From the NCBI GenBank assembly GCA_036023115.1, contig JAYKKT010000089.1:18843001-18907000 (forward strand): a stretch of DNA of 64,000 nucleotides, in the 5' to 3' direction. Made by a program: the position numbers and the translations under genes. Each line of letters starts with the position of its first letter. The first letter of the stretch is position 1. A model generated the notes under the pieces. It was not told the DNA's origin, made no database searches, and was given only the letters and a program-made list of their open reading frames with translations. Of the stretch, positions 43,242 to 55,260 are shown piece after piece. This DNA is from Brasenia schreberi (taxonomy: Eukaryota; Streptophyta; Magnoliopsida; Nymphaeales; Cabombaceae).

Positions 43242-46200
43242 CTACACATGATACTTCTTTAAGTATTGAATATTGATAGGATCTGCTAAATTCCTATCTT
43301 CTACATCGATCAACCAATACGAATTGTTCGTAGTGGCTGCTCGTACAACATAGGGTCCATCCCAGTTGGGGTGCCACTTGCCTAGGGGGTGTGGGCCACG
43401 ATCGTGGATGGTTTTTAGGACCAGATCTCCCACTTCAAAGTGGCGAGGTCTCATGTGTTTGCTATAATGTCGGGCTATCCTTTGCCGGTATGCACGAGCA
43501 TGATCCATGGCAAGGAGTCGCCTCTCATCTAGCAAATCTAGTTCGGCCATCCTAGAATGCTGAAGCGTCTCTAGGGGGAGGTCGAGTGCTATGGATGTAT
43601 GAAATGAATGCAGTTGAGTATGAATGGGAAGAATGGCGTTTGTGCCATAGACCAACTCGAATGGTGTGGCATTCGTGGGAGTCCGGATGGAAGTCCTATA
43701 AGCCCATAAGGCTTCATCCAGCTTCTCGTGCCACATCCTACCCTTCTCTAAGGTTTTCTCAATAATACTAATGAGAGTCTTGTTTGTGGCTTTGGCTTGG
43801 CCGTTGCCTTGAGGGTAGTAGGGCGAGGAGAAGTGGTGAGTTATGCCATACGTGTTGCACAACTTAACCATCCGCTCATTCTTGAATGGGGTACCATTAT
43901 CAGACACAAGGTCTCGTGAAACCCCAAATCGAGCCAAGATATTCCTCCGGATGAAAGCCACCACATGTTGCCCCATTACATTGGTTAGGGAAACGGCTTC
44001 CACCCACTTGGAGAAATACTCCGTGGCTGCTAAAATAAATCGATGCCCATTCGAGGCCTTTGGAAATATTGGGCCTACGATGTCAAACGCCCACATGGTA
44101 AATGGCCAGGGGCTGACCACGGAATGCAATGCAGATGAAGGGATATGAATGGTGTGCCCTTGCACTTGACACGGATGACACTTCCTAACATGATCGTGAC
44201 AATCCCTTTTCTGGGTGGACCAAAAATAGCCCCCTCTAAGTATTTTCATCGCCATCATGTTGGCATTAACATGACCTCCACATTCTCCATCGTGGAACTC
44301 ATGCATTACTATCCTAGCCTCCTCTAGGTCGATACACCTAAGCAGAATGCCGGTAAAACTCTTTTTGTATAAGACTCCACCCAGAATGGTGTATCGGGTC
44401 GAAATCTTACGAATGAATGCCTTATCTTTGGATGTGGCATCCTCGGTAAATCCCCCATTTTCTAAAAACTGTTTTATGTCATAGAACCAGGGTTTTTCAA
44501 TAGACTCTGGGTTGTTTTGGCAAATATCCAAGTCATGTGTGGATGGATGGGGCGCATGCCATATTTCCAAAGATCTGGTCCCTGAAATGGGATCGACCTT
44601 CAAGGCTGAACCCAAGGAGGGGAGGGCATCGGCGATGCCATTGTCCTCTCTTCCTACGTGTGTGAGCTTACACGACTGGAAGGATTGGACCAATCGAGTG
44701 GCCAACTCGTGATATGGAAGTAGTTTCTCATTACGTACTTGTCAAATTTTTAAAACCTGGTTTATGACAAGGAGCGAATCTCCAAAGACCTCGATGCATG
44801 ATGCCCCTAGAGTTTTCGAAATCCTTAAGCCTTGTATGAGTGCTTCATACTCAGCTACGTTGTTGGAACATTCGAAATCTAAGCGGACTGCTATGGGAAT
44901 CTCACCCTTTTCAGGGGAGATTAGGATGACCCCAGCACCAGCCCCTCGTTGGTTTCGTGCCCCGTCGAAGTGCATCTTCCACACTTGGTTTTCGAAAGAA
45001 TTTGCCAAAATGTGGTTTTGAACATGGTTTTGCAATATGCCTTCATCAGGCATTTCGACAAGAGTGGGATATGCGTCCTCTAAGGGGAATTCAGCCACGT
45101 AATCTGCTAGGGCTTGCCCCATAATGGAGATCTGGTGATGGTATTTCAAATCATACTCCATTAGAAGGAGTTGCCATTTACCCAATCTACCCGTGAGAAT
45201 GGGTTTTTCGAATAAGTGCTTGATTGGATCAAGCTTGGACACTATCCAGATCTCATGATCTAGGAAATAATGTCTGAACTTCTGGCAGGCCCAGACTAGG
45301 GCCAAGCACGTCTTCTCCATGTTTTGATAATTTCGTTCATAAGCCAAGAGAGTTTTCGAAATATAATAGATGGCATACTCCTTATGGGTGTCATCCTCGT
45401 ATTGAGCCAACAGGGCTCCTAAAGCATTTACATGCACAGAGATGTATAATAAAAGCAGTTTTCCTTGTTTTGGAGGATTCAAAACGGGGGGATTAACCAA
45501 GTATGCCTTCAGTCTCTCGAAGGACTTTTGGCATTCGTCATCCCATAAGAATTTCGTACCCTTCCTCAACAGTTTGTTGAAGGGTTCGCATCTAGTTGCC
45601 AGATTCGATATGAATCGGCGAACGGATTGTAATTGACCCTAGAGGATTCGGACTTGGGTGAGATTAGAGGGTGGAGCCATGTCTATGATGGCTCGACACT
45701 TAGAGGGGTCGACTTCTATTCCCCTTTGGCTCACCATAAAGCCTAGAAGCTTTCCCGATTCTACCCCGAACACACATTTTTGAGGGTTTAGCTTTACTTT
45801 GTAAAGCCTAAGCCTTTCGAAAATCTTTTGTAAACATTCGATATGGGTTCATCGGGTTTTGGATTTCGCCAAGAGATCATCTACATACACTTCTACAAGC
45901 TCATGAATTTGATCATGGAAGATCGTGTTCATGGCTCGTTGGTATGTTGCGCCAGCATTTTTCAAACCAAAGGGCATGACGGTATAGCAGTACGTGCCCC
46001 ATGGGGTTGTGAAGGCGGTCTTACCCTGATCTCGTGGACTTAGTTTGATTTGATTATAGCCTGAATAGCCATCAATGAATGAAAACATTTCATGATTTGC
46101 AGTACTCTCGACTATCAAATCTATGTTGGGTAAAGGATAATTATCCTTTGGAGTGGCTTTATTCAGGTTTCTGAAATCGATGCATATTCGAATTTTCCCA

Positions 46201-47017
46201 TTGGTTTTTCGAACCACAACGATATTTGACAACCAATCAGAATACGCAATGGGTTTTATAAATCCGGCTTTTAACAGATCTTCTAAACCCTCTTTGACTT
46301 GCGTGTGTACATTCGGGTGTATTTTCCTAAGCTTCTGCTTTATGGGTTTTACACCTGCATCTAAGGGAAGACGATGCTCGACTATGCTGGGATCTATGCC
46401 CGGCATGTCTTCATACGTCCATGCAAACACATCTAAATAGGCTCGTAGAAATGCAATGAATGCTAACTTTTCAGTTTCATGCAAGCATGCGCCTTTTTTG
46501 ATGGTTTTGGGATTGGAATCATCTCCTAGGTTCACCTCTATGAAATCTCCTCCTACTGATTGGGAAGGTCTTTCAAAATCGAGAATTCTATGAAATTCTA
46601 GGAGCTCAGAAGTGGGATCTTCCTCAAGGGGGTCCACTTCTGGGCTTTGATCATTCTCGTGGGCTATAGACCCGAGGAAACTTGATGCGTGGTTTTCAAA
46701 ATGACCTGGTTTTGTACTTGGATTTTCAAGTGATTTCAAAATTTTTGGTCTGGCTATGCAGACGACGTTTCTATCGAAATCCTTTTCTTTTGCCAAAGTC
46801 CTACCAGGAGCAGCTATGTACAAAATCTTTTTGGTATTTTCCAATTTTTCGATTTTTTTGGGTTTTTGTAAAACAAGAACTTTGGGAACTATACAAAGCA
46901 CTCTTTTTTCGAGTTTTTGTTTTTCCATTGTTTTTGGTTTTTCTTGTTTTTAGATTTTTTTTGCTTTTAAGTTTTTAAAATGTTTTTGGTATTTTTAGAA
47001 AAGGGATCTTTCGTCAT
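43242..47017 (-). pseudogene. Element K pol: RT, two RNase H-like domains, integrase, with stops
   Basis: The ATG at 47017 follows the gag stop by 25 nt and a TTTGTAG|GT acceptor-like site. An extra base near 46995 breaks the first codons; the frame is then continuous from 46928 to 43242 except for three stops: TGA at 45849-45851, TAG at 45639-45641 and TGA (for Trp) at 44742-44744. Order: Lys-rich spacer; RT with YVDD at 45876-45887; first RNase H-like domain lacking the catalytic Asp; archaeal-type RNase H (FDGARNQRGAGAG, AEYEAL, GDSLLV, DNGIAD); integrase with HHCC zinc region (about 44180-44310), DIVGP, SDNGTPF and the WDGPYVV module. The third integrase catalytic residue is Lys (AAA, 43791-43793) where D has Glu. 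Confidence 0.92.
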
Positions 47018-47019
47018 AC

Positions 47020-47021
47020 CT
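47020..47021 (-). promoter_or_regulatory. Splice-acceptor-like AG just before the K pol ATG
   Basis: The minus strand reads TTTTCCCTTTGTAG then GTATG. The match to a plant 3' splice site is good and is shared with B. Confidence 0.4.
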
Positions 47022-47042
47022 ACAAAGGGAAAACATTACGGG

Positions 47043-49904
47043 TTAGACTCGGAATAGGAGGTCTAAATCGTAGGTCTCTTCTAAGACAGGCTCCGGGGCA
47101 CCCTTGACTCAGGTGGTCACAGGAGGTGGCTCCGGCGGTATTCGGGGAGTATAGCCAATCCCATATCGGCTTGGGTTGGCCCTAGGCAGGATGGGCTCTA
47201 GGAGACCCTGGTTTTGTGCCCCTAGACTTTTGTAGGGCGTGTAGCCTATGTTCAACAACATGTTCCACGACTTTTTGTTTTTTGAAAAAGTTGGATACAA
47301 GTCATGGTCCTGGAACATGCTATCGTCCATATTAGGCTCGTATGGCCTCTTGTCCAGGGGCTTTGGAAATAGGGAACACTTGGGTTTTCCTAAGAGGATT
47401 AAAGTCGGGAGGGGGCCTGCTTTGGGCGGCCCCTTCACACATACAACCTTCCTAGGGTTGTTCAACACAAGCCGAGGTGGCTCAACCATAATTTGCCCCA
47501 GGTTAGCCTCATGGGCCTGGGAGCTTGATAAACAAGGGGAGTTTATGATCCCCTGAAGCTGTGGGTGACTCTCACCTAGGATCACTATGACCTGGTCCCT
47601 AAAAGGGATCTTGACACACCTGTGGAAGGTGGATGGCACAGCGCACAAACTGTGTATCCAGGGCCTTCCCAGCAACAGGTTATAATGGGGGTGGATGTCC
47701 AAGACATGGAACACCCCTGTGTGTTCAATCCCTCCTGTTTCCATTGGGAGTTCGATGGATCTTAAAGGTCTAGATGCATTCCCATCGTATCCAGTGATAA
47801 CGATGGGGCTTAGGTTCACTGAAGTCAAGGTGACTCCGATTTTGTACGCCACATGAAGTGGAAGGATGTTGAGCCCTCCTCCACCATCGACTAGGCACTG
47901 GTCCAGAGAGTGGTTGTTTAGAACCACCTCGATATGTAGGGCCTGGTTATGGGTCTCGTAGGGTCTATCTATATCATCTTCCGAAAAAGTGATGGGCGAT
48001 TTTGCTCCTAATAAAGCCACTTGGGCAGACAAGGATTCCGGACTTATGTTCGAATCAACCTTGGCCCTTTCTAGAATTTTCTCTAATACGAGTCTATGCC
48101 TAGGCGAGGTTTTTATAAGCTCTAGGATAGACATGTGAATAGGAATCTTTGAAAGGTGGTTTTCGAAATCATAAGGATTTAGGATGACTTTGTCCTTATC
48201 TGCTTTTGGCAGACCACTAGGGATACATGCTTTTGAGGGGCCAGGCACACTGACCAACTTTTGAGCACCTTGAAGGTGCGGGGGTTGATAGATCCTCCCG
48301 GATCTAGTGACTTCCCCCACGACCAGCCTAGGGTTCGCGCTAAACTTGGCTCTAAGGATGAGCTGAGGAGAACCTTGGATTTTCAAAACTGGTTTTACCG
48401 GGGTTTCCACTTTTGGTGGTCCCCGAATGACGACTTGGGCGGGCCTCTTGTATAGTACAAGGATGGGCGCACAAGTAGGTCGACCAGGTTCTGGCTTTTG
48501 CGCTAGTTCCTTGGAAATGGTGAGGGTACATACCTCCTTTCCTTTTCCACTGCCACTGGTGTGTTTGGGAAAGGGTTCCTTGAAGATAGCTTGAGGTGGC
48601 TCAGGTTCCGCAATGACCTGGAGCCGGCCTTCTGCTATCAAGTTCTCGATTTTATTTAAAAGAGAGAAGCAACGTTTGGTATCATGGCCTTTGAGCCGAT
48701 GATACTTACAAAATCGGTTTAAATACCCCCCTTTGGAAGTGACTCCTTCAGGGAGTTCTATCATGCCCTGGGCAAGTAAGAGGTCTAGGACTTCCGACAC
48801 AGGTTGCCCCAGCGGAGTATACTCCCGTTTTTCAATCGGTTTTTGAAAATTGCGTTCCCTCTTATTTTCTAATTTTTCAAAATTTTTGGAAGTGCCTGCC
48901 ATGCCTGGATCCACCCGGACATTGGCGATTTTATGGGGCTTTGCCCCTTTGTCCGTCGTGGGCAGCCCATATGCGATGGGCTTTTCCAAACGGGTTTTTG
49001 GAATGGCACTTCCTTTCCATAAGTGATCGTATGTCCCTTTTCGCAAGTTGGTTTCGAAAAGGGAGGCCTTTTTGATCAACTTATGGAAAGTTGAAATCTC
49101 ATGGAGCGAGAGAAGGGTTTTTAACTCGCTTTTAAAATTATCCAGGATGAGCATTACTGCGCATCCTTCGGATATGGGCTCTCGCACTTGGCCCAAAAGT
49201 GACCTCCATCTTATAATGAAGGCATGTACGTCTTCGTTCATGCCTTGCTTTGTATCCCTTAAGGTATTCAGAGTCGGCGTGACTTCTACGTTGTGTGCAA
49301 ATCTTTGCATGAAGCAGTTCGCTAACTCTTCAAAAGTAGCGAACTGGCTTAAGTCGTAGGAAGCCAGCCATTTGGCAGCTGTGCCTTTAAGGGATAGAGG
49401 GAACTAATACACCCATTTCATCGAGTCCTTTTTCTTCTTATGGGCTCGACGCGAGAAAAGCTGCAAGTGAGACCTAGGGACTCCCATGCCATCATACCGA
49501 TGGAAGTTCGGTATTTCATCGTCACTGTCTGTTTCGTAGTCCATAGGAAGGAAATCAGACAGGGCGTAGCTTCTTTTCTCTTTATTCTGCCCTTTTAGCA
49601 ACTGTTGTAGGGCTTTACGGTCCTTTTGTGTGAAGAACTCGTGGTATTGGTTGCCTTCCATTACGGAGGCCTCTTTCTGCTTGCGAGGTTTTTTAGATTT
49701 CTTTTTAGGCCTTTGTTCACCGTTCGATGAACATGAATCGCCTACTTCAGCCTCTTGGCTGAGAGCATCGATTTTGGCCTCAAACTCCCTTCTCAAATCC
49801 TCGATTTCATCTAGTTTTATTTTGTTTTTGAAAATCCTCCTAGAGTGAGAACTTGATGCGCATGAGCCTTGGCTCGACACTTCACTTGGATTGGATTTTG
49901 ACAT
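47043..49904 (-). pseudogene. Element K gag-protease with G-patch-like tail, two stops
   Basis: The ATG at 49904 (MSKSNPSEV) lies 25 nt after an acceptor-like TTAG|G. A single frame runs to the original stop at 47043-47045, broken only by TAG at 49404-49406 (codon 167) and TGA at 47109-47111. Both replace Trp and both need one G-to-A change. Domains: coiled-coil N-terminus, capsid region, CX2HX4HX4C knuckle (CKYHRLKGHDTKRC), protease (LVDGGGGLNIL, LLLGRPW) and the G-patch-like tail (NIGYTPYKSLGAQNQG). With no frameshift at all, this copy looks recently silenced. Confidence 0.92.
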
Positions 49905-49929
49905 GCTTTTCAAGCTTTTTCAAAATATC

Positions 49930-49931
49930 CT
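49930..49931 (-). promoter_or_regulatory. Splice-acceptor-like AG 25 nt before the K gag ATG
   Basis: The minus strand reads TTTTTTTTCTGCTTGTACTT then AG|GA: a long pyrimidine run and a YAG. It is the strongest of the leader acceptor-like sites here. Confidence 0.42.
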
Positions 49932-50025
49932 AAGTACAAGCAGAAAAAAAATAAGTTAAAACGACACCTTTTTACAAAATTTTCGCAAGACTTCTACTTA
50001 TAAACTCGATTTTTGAAAGGCTCAC

Positions 50026-50043
50026 GTCCCACCGGGCGTGCCA
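50026..50043 (-). other. Primer binding site of element K
   Basis: TGGCACGCCCGGTGGGAC, 5 nt inside the 5' LTR end, identical to B. Confidence 0.82.
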
Positions 50044-51382
50044 ATCTCTGTAGACGCGCAAAAATCCCTGCCTCTTTGCCTTTTTCAGGGCTCGGAGCGG
50101 ATCCTCTCGTGTGTCTAAGGCCTATGTATGCAAACAGGGCGTGCCAGCTAGCTTACTTAAGCTAGCGAAGATATTTTTAATACTGACTTCTAAACGTGGC
50201 GACTGTGAGCAAGTAAGCTCTTGTCGTCGCAGACCTTCTTGCACCGATGCGCAAGGGTCAGTCTGTACGCTTTGCAAAAATCGAGTTTTTGGAGAGAAAG
50301 TCTACGAAGCAGTTCGAGGTGTCTATTTCGAGTCTTTAAAATGCGATGGCATGTTTTAGATCACGTGGATTTGCACGTGCCTAAGTCTTTTCTTTTATCC
50401 CTTTTCGGGCCACCTAGTTTGTGTGTTATGAACACTCCACTCCATGGGCGAATTCGAGCGGGGCTTGCTTCGATGCAATATGCGTCCTACCTCGTGGTAT
50501 GGCGTAGATGCAATGCAAACTCACGCTACTCCAAAGGGAAAACCCGAAATGTAAAGACAATACTGAAGGGAAATAACCGAAGGGAAATAACAGAAGGGAA
50601 ATAACCAAAGGGAGATATGTATATAGTGTATGTATATGAGCCCTTACTCGGGTCTTGCAAATAAGAGCGAAGGCTCAATGTGGGTGCGTGCTTGAATTGA
50701 AAGACTTACACACACGACATGAAATTAAACCCAAATATAAATTGCAGTATGGCCTTGACTAAGGTCTTGGGAGTAAGAGTGAAGGCTCAATGTGTGTGAG
50801 AGTGCTTGAATTGAAGTACTACACACACGACATAAATGAAACCCAAATATAACTGCAATAAGGCCTTTACTAAGGTCTTGGGAGTAAGAGCGAAGGCTCA
50901 ATGTGTGTGAAAGTGCTTGAATTGAAAGACTTACTCACACGACATGAAATGAAACCCAAATAGTATAGGTCGGCCCTTACTTGGGTCTTTCAAATAAGAG
51001 CGAAAGCTCACTGTGTGTGAAAGTGCTTGAATTGAAAGACTTACTCACACGACATGAAATGAAACCCAAATAGTATAGGTCGGCCCTTACTTGGGTCTTT
51101 CAAATAAGAGCGAAAGCTCAATGTGTGTGAGTGCTTGAATTGAAAGACAACGCACCCAACTTAAACCAAAAACCCTTCGAAAATGAAAGTATATATATCT
51201 ACTTATGTATTAGGGGCTGATTAGGCCCGTGTGTGTTCAAAATCGTGCACAACTAAGAGAGTGCACGTGTGTGGGTGTGCCAAGCCACGTTATTACAGGC
51301 GGGGGGAGACTATGCTCTATTATTACAACCCCGTATCAAATTGAATCTCAAGCAAGTATACAACTAAAGACCGAGTTTAGGC

Positions 51383-51388
51383 ACTTAC
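51383..51388 (-). promoter_or_regulatory. Splice-donor-like GTAAGT in the K 5' LTR
   Basis: GTAAGTGCCTAA on the minus strand, about 660 nt downstream of the TATA box. It is kept in nearly all LTRs of the window. Confidence 0.4.
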
Positions 51389-52046
51389 GAGTAGCTGGTC
51401 CGTAGAGGCCTTGCTTGAGCGTGGGCTTGGCCTTCGCCTTGGGCTGCAAACGAGAGCTCCGCGAGGATGGGTGACCAAGGGTGCTGGCCGGCTGCAAGTG
51501 GGTGTCGCCTTGATGTGGGCGATTAAAGGGGTGGACGAAGTGAGTGTTTAGGGTCACTAGGAGAGTCGAGTGTTTAGGGAAGGTGGACCTAAAGGGGAGT
51601 TTATGGGAAGGCCGAATGGGAGTCCTATAGGGTGGAAGAAATGGCTGGCCGGGTGCAAACGGGATGGTTAGGTAGTGGCCGGTAGTTTAGGTTGTGCTAG
51701 GTTCGGCTAAGTGAAAAGGGTGGTGACAAAGGGCTGAGATGATGATATGGTGGGTGGCTAGGAGTGGAGAGGGAGTAGAGAAGGATTTAGGTAGAGTTGG
51801 GGGATGCTTACCAAATGGGGAGAGGCGGTGGAAGGAAAAGATGAGCAGCCGGATGTGGGAGCTCGGCTGGTTTGGTTGGGTGAAGAGGATGATGATGGAG
51901 GGGGCTTCGGCTGGAATGGTGGTGGCGGTGGTGGTGCTGGTGGTGCTGGGAGGTGGAGCAGGTGGAGCTTGGGGAAGTGGAGAGTGGTCCCGGCTGGGCT
52001 GGAAAAGGATCCTTCTAGCTAGGAAAAACCGCCCCAAGAGAGGGGG

Positions 52047-52054
52047 TTTATATA
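52047..52054 (-). promoter_or_regulatory. TATA box of the K 5' LTR
   Basis: TATATAAA followed by a C-run on the minus strand; present also at 40834-40841 and in L at 63345-63352. Confidence 0.6.
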
Positions 52055-53290
52055 GGGAGTTGGGTAGGTCGGTTAGGGCTGGGTTTGGGGTAGTGGTTAG
52101 GTGGTTTAGGTAGGCTGGTATGAAGATAAGGTGGGCTGGAAAGGGTAGGGCCAGATATTTTGAAAACTAGGGGTTTGGGTAGATTGTGGGCTAGGGGTGG
52201 TTTAGGGGTTTAGGGCTAGGTTAGGTGGTTGGGTTTTAGGGTGAGGTTTAGTGAGCTAGGTTTGGTGATTAGGCTAGGTTTAGGCTAGGATTAGGGAAAT
52301 TAATCTAGGTTTAGGGAAGGATTAGGGAAGTGGGTTAGGTGATTAGGTTGGGATTAGGCCGGGATTAGGGAAGTGGGTTAGGTGATTAGGCTCAGATTAG
52401 GGGTGGATTAGGGGTTTAGGCTAGGATTAGGCGTTTTGGGTTAGGTTTAGGCGAAGGAGCTCCCTTTGCATGACCCATAGACCTTAACCACCTCATGTTG
52501 GTGCAGCCCTAGGTTAGGTTTTGGCTAATTACAAGCTTAAACCCACTCAATTAGGCTAACCCACATGATTAAACCCAAACTTGACACACAAGTCAAGCTT
52601 AATTACAACACTCTTGATATTATCCATCCCCACTCTCTCTCATGCCCAATATCCCACGTGAATTTCAAGTGGGCCCCACCTCCATTTATGAGAAGGTGAT
52701 GTGGGCCATGGATATGGATATTGGATTGGATCTCTAGATCCAAATCCAAATCCAAATCCACATATAGGTTTGGATTGGGATCTGGATGTATATGGTCCAG
52801 ATCCAATCCAAACTGAACTCTGACTCCTTCGAGCTGTGTTCGAAATGGACGATTTGTGCGGGGTCTGACAGCATCAGTACTCCGTCTGCGTTGGGTCTTC
52901 GCCAACATGGTCGTCCGCCTCTGTTTCTGCCTTCCGGAGATGACTTCAAAGGATATTTTGATAAGAACAGGGTCTTGGACGTTCGAGATCCTGGGGGTGT
53001 GAATCAGATACAAGAGTTGCTGTGCCGGGCTCGACATGTGCTCCGGTTCCGGGCTCTTCTTAGCTCTCCTGGTCCTGTCTTGATCGGGCCAAGCCGCTTC
53101 AGGGTTTCAAAACATGTTTTAAAAAGGTTTTAAAAGCTATATTGTATGTTTTCGAAATATAGAGTTGAAAACGTATGTACAGGGTTGTCTGAAAGGCTCC
53201 TGGGTTTCCAGACTAAAAAATGGCCCTTTGGGGCTACTTTTATAAAACCAGATGAATTTGAGAAATTCGTGGGATTTCTGGGTGTTTACA

Positions 53291-53295
53291 CTGCT
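53291..53295 (+). repeat. Target site duplication of element K, right copy (CTGCT)
   Basis: Identical to 38817-38821; LTR H sequence resumes after it. Confidence 0.93.
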
Positions 53296-55260
53296 CCACT
53301 CCACGTCGCCACCACTTTCCGGCCGAGCTCCATCCACCTTCATCATCCGGCTGCCCTCCTTGGACACCAACCTACTTCACCCATCCGGTTAGTACCTCAA
53401 CCCAACTCCACCTCCTCTTCACTCCCCCTCCACTCTCAACCGCCCATACCACCACAACACCTCGCCCACACAGCCTTCTCGCCACCCTTCCCCATTCGGC
53501 CAGACCTAACCCCTTTCACTACCTGATCCTCTACCTTTTTCCCTAGTGATAACCCGGCCACCCTACTTTGCTCCCTAGGACCTGCCCCTTCCACTCTCAA
53601 CCAACCTTTAACTCCACCTTCCCCCAGCACCCTAGCTAGTTCCCTCGCCATTCCCCAAACATCCCCTAGCTACCCTAGCCGGCCACCATTTAAACCATCC
53701 CTAGTCGGCCAGTCATAGCCGACTGTCCCCAAGTCACCCGGCCAGCCATACCCTCTTCCTTAGACATCTTCCCCATAATCACCCCTTAGCTCCACCTTCC
53801 ATAGAGCCTTCCCTACACCTTAGTGACCCTCCTAAATCACTTCGGCCCTAGACATCACGGCAGCACCCTCCTAGCAGCCGACAAGTGCCCAAGGCGCCAC
53901 AATCATCCTCCTTGTCACCCGGCCACACACCCTTGCCGTGTCATTCCGAGGAGCTCCCTCTTGCAGCCCAAGGCGAAGCCCAAGCCCAAGCTCAAGCAAG
54001 TCACCTCCGGACCAGCTATAAGTAAGTGCCTAACTCGGTCCTCATTTGTAGACTTGCTTAAGTTAAATTAAATTTGATACGGGGTTGTAATAATGGAGCA
54101 TTGTCTCCCCCCGCTTGTAATAACGTGGCTTGGCACACCCACACACACGTGCACTTGAGCCTACCTCGCTCTTAGTTGTGCATGATTTTGAACACACATG
54201 GGCCTAATCAGCACTTAAGATATAGACTTATTTATATAATTTAAGTTGCGTGGGGTTTTGCTTAAGTTGTGTGTGTTGTCTTTCAATTCTCGCACTCACA
54301 CACATTGAGCTTTCGCTCTTATTTGCAAGACCCAAGTAAGGGCCGTGTTATATTTTCCCTTGGGTTTAATTTCATGTCGTGTGTGTAGTATTTCAATTAT
54401 ACACTCACACACATTGAGCTTTCGCTCTTACTCCCAAGACCTTAGTCAAGGCCTATTGCAATTTATATTTGGGTTTAATTTCATGTCGTGTGCGTAGTAC
54501 TTCAATTCTACACTCACACACATTGAGCTTTCGCTCTTACTCCCAAGACCTTAGTTAAGGCCATATTGCAATTTATATTTGGGTTTCATTTAAGTCGTGT
54601 GAGTTGTCTTTCAATATACACAAAACACCCATGTAACAAGTTGGCGACCTTCGGGCCCATATATATTATAAGAATTTCCCTTTCGGCTATGTCTTTAAGA
54701 TTTGGGTTTTAAGGTTCAGCTGTGTGCGTAGTCTTTCCATATATACATGACACACACTTGCACAATTGAGCCTTTCCGCTCTTAAGATATAGCCATATTT
54801 CCCTTTCGCAATTTCCCTTTTGCGATTTACATTTCAAGTCATTTCCCTTACGCATTGTCTTTTAATTCGGGTTTTCTCTTTGGAGTTGCGTGAGTTTGTA
54901 TTGCATATACACCATACCACGAGTTAGGACGCATATTGCATCAAAGCAAACCCCATACTCCTGCTCAAAGTCGCCCCACTTAGGTCACGTGTTCATAACA
55001 CACACCTAGTTGGCCTAAAAAGGGATAAAAAGAAAGACATAGGCACGTGCAAATCCATGTGAAATAAAATTTGAAAATCATACAAAAACAACCCGAATCA
55101 ATTGTGCAAACACGCCAAGACTTAGGCTATTTCGATGCATGCAAATCGTGCCTAAGCAGATTAAAATTTGAAAGACTTAGGGTCATCCAACCCTTATAAA
55201 ATCAAAATCGCCCAAATGCATGGTTTTCAAAAGGTTTTAAAACACTTCTTCATTCAAAAT
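53291..55260 (+). repeat. LTR H, right part (chimeric U5)
   Basis: It resumes with CCACTCCACGTCGCC, matching E at 24570. It carries GTAAGT (54022-54027), core block (54076-54128), 110-bp repeats (about 54280-54600) and one intact G-box (55044-55049; the second is mutated). From about 55090 the sequence switches to the U5 type of LTR I (58380-58548). It is cut at 55260 by LTR I. Confidence 0.85.

Larger units (their letters stand above)
38822..53290 (-). mobile_element. Element K: complete Tat-like Ty3/gypsy LTR retrotransposon
   Basis: 14,469 bp on the minus strand: 5' LTR (50049-53290), primer site, gag-protease, pol, 3' tail, polypurine tract (AAAGAGGCGCATC) and 3' LTR (38822-42070), with CTGCT duplications. 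It is the only element here with both ends complete and inside the window. In the first 300 bp the two LTRs differ at 7 positions, all transitions. Premature stops in both frames make this copy inactive, but the domain order is complete, so it serves as the reference for the group. Confidence 0.95.
50049..53290 (-). repeat. 5' LTR of element K
   Basis: 3242 bp; TGTAAACACC reads CAGAAATCC-like at its 5' end, while the terminal TGT and ACA are kept. It has TATATAAA (52047-52054), GTAAGT (51383-51388), core block (51285-51337), 110-bp repeats (50664-51170), paired G-boxes (50362-50367, 50374-50379) and the primer-site mimic (50137-50146). It pairs with 38822-42070. Confidence 0.93.
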
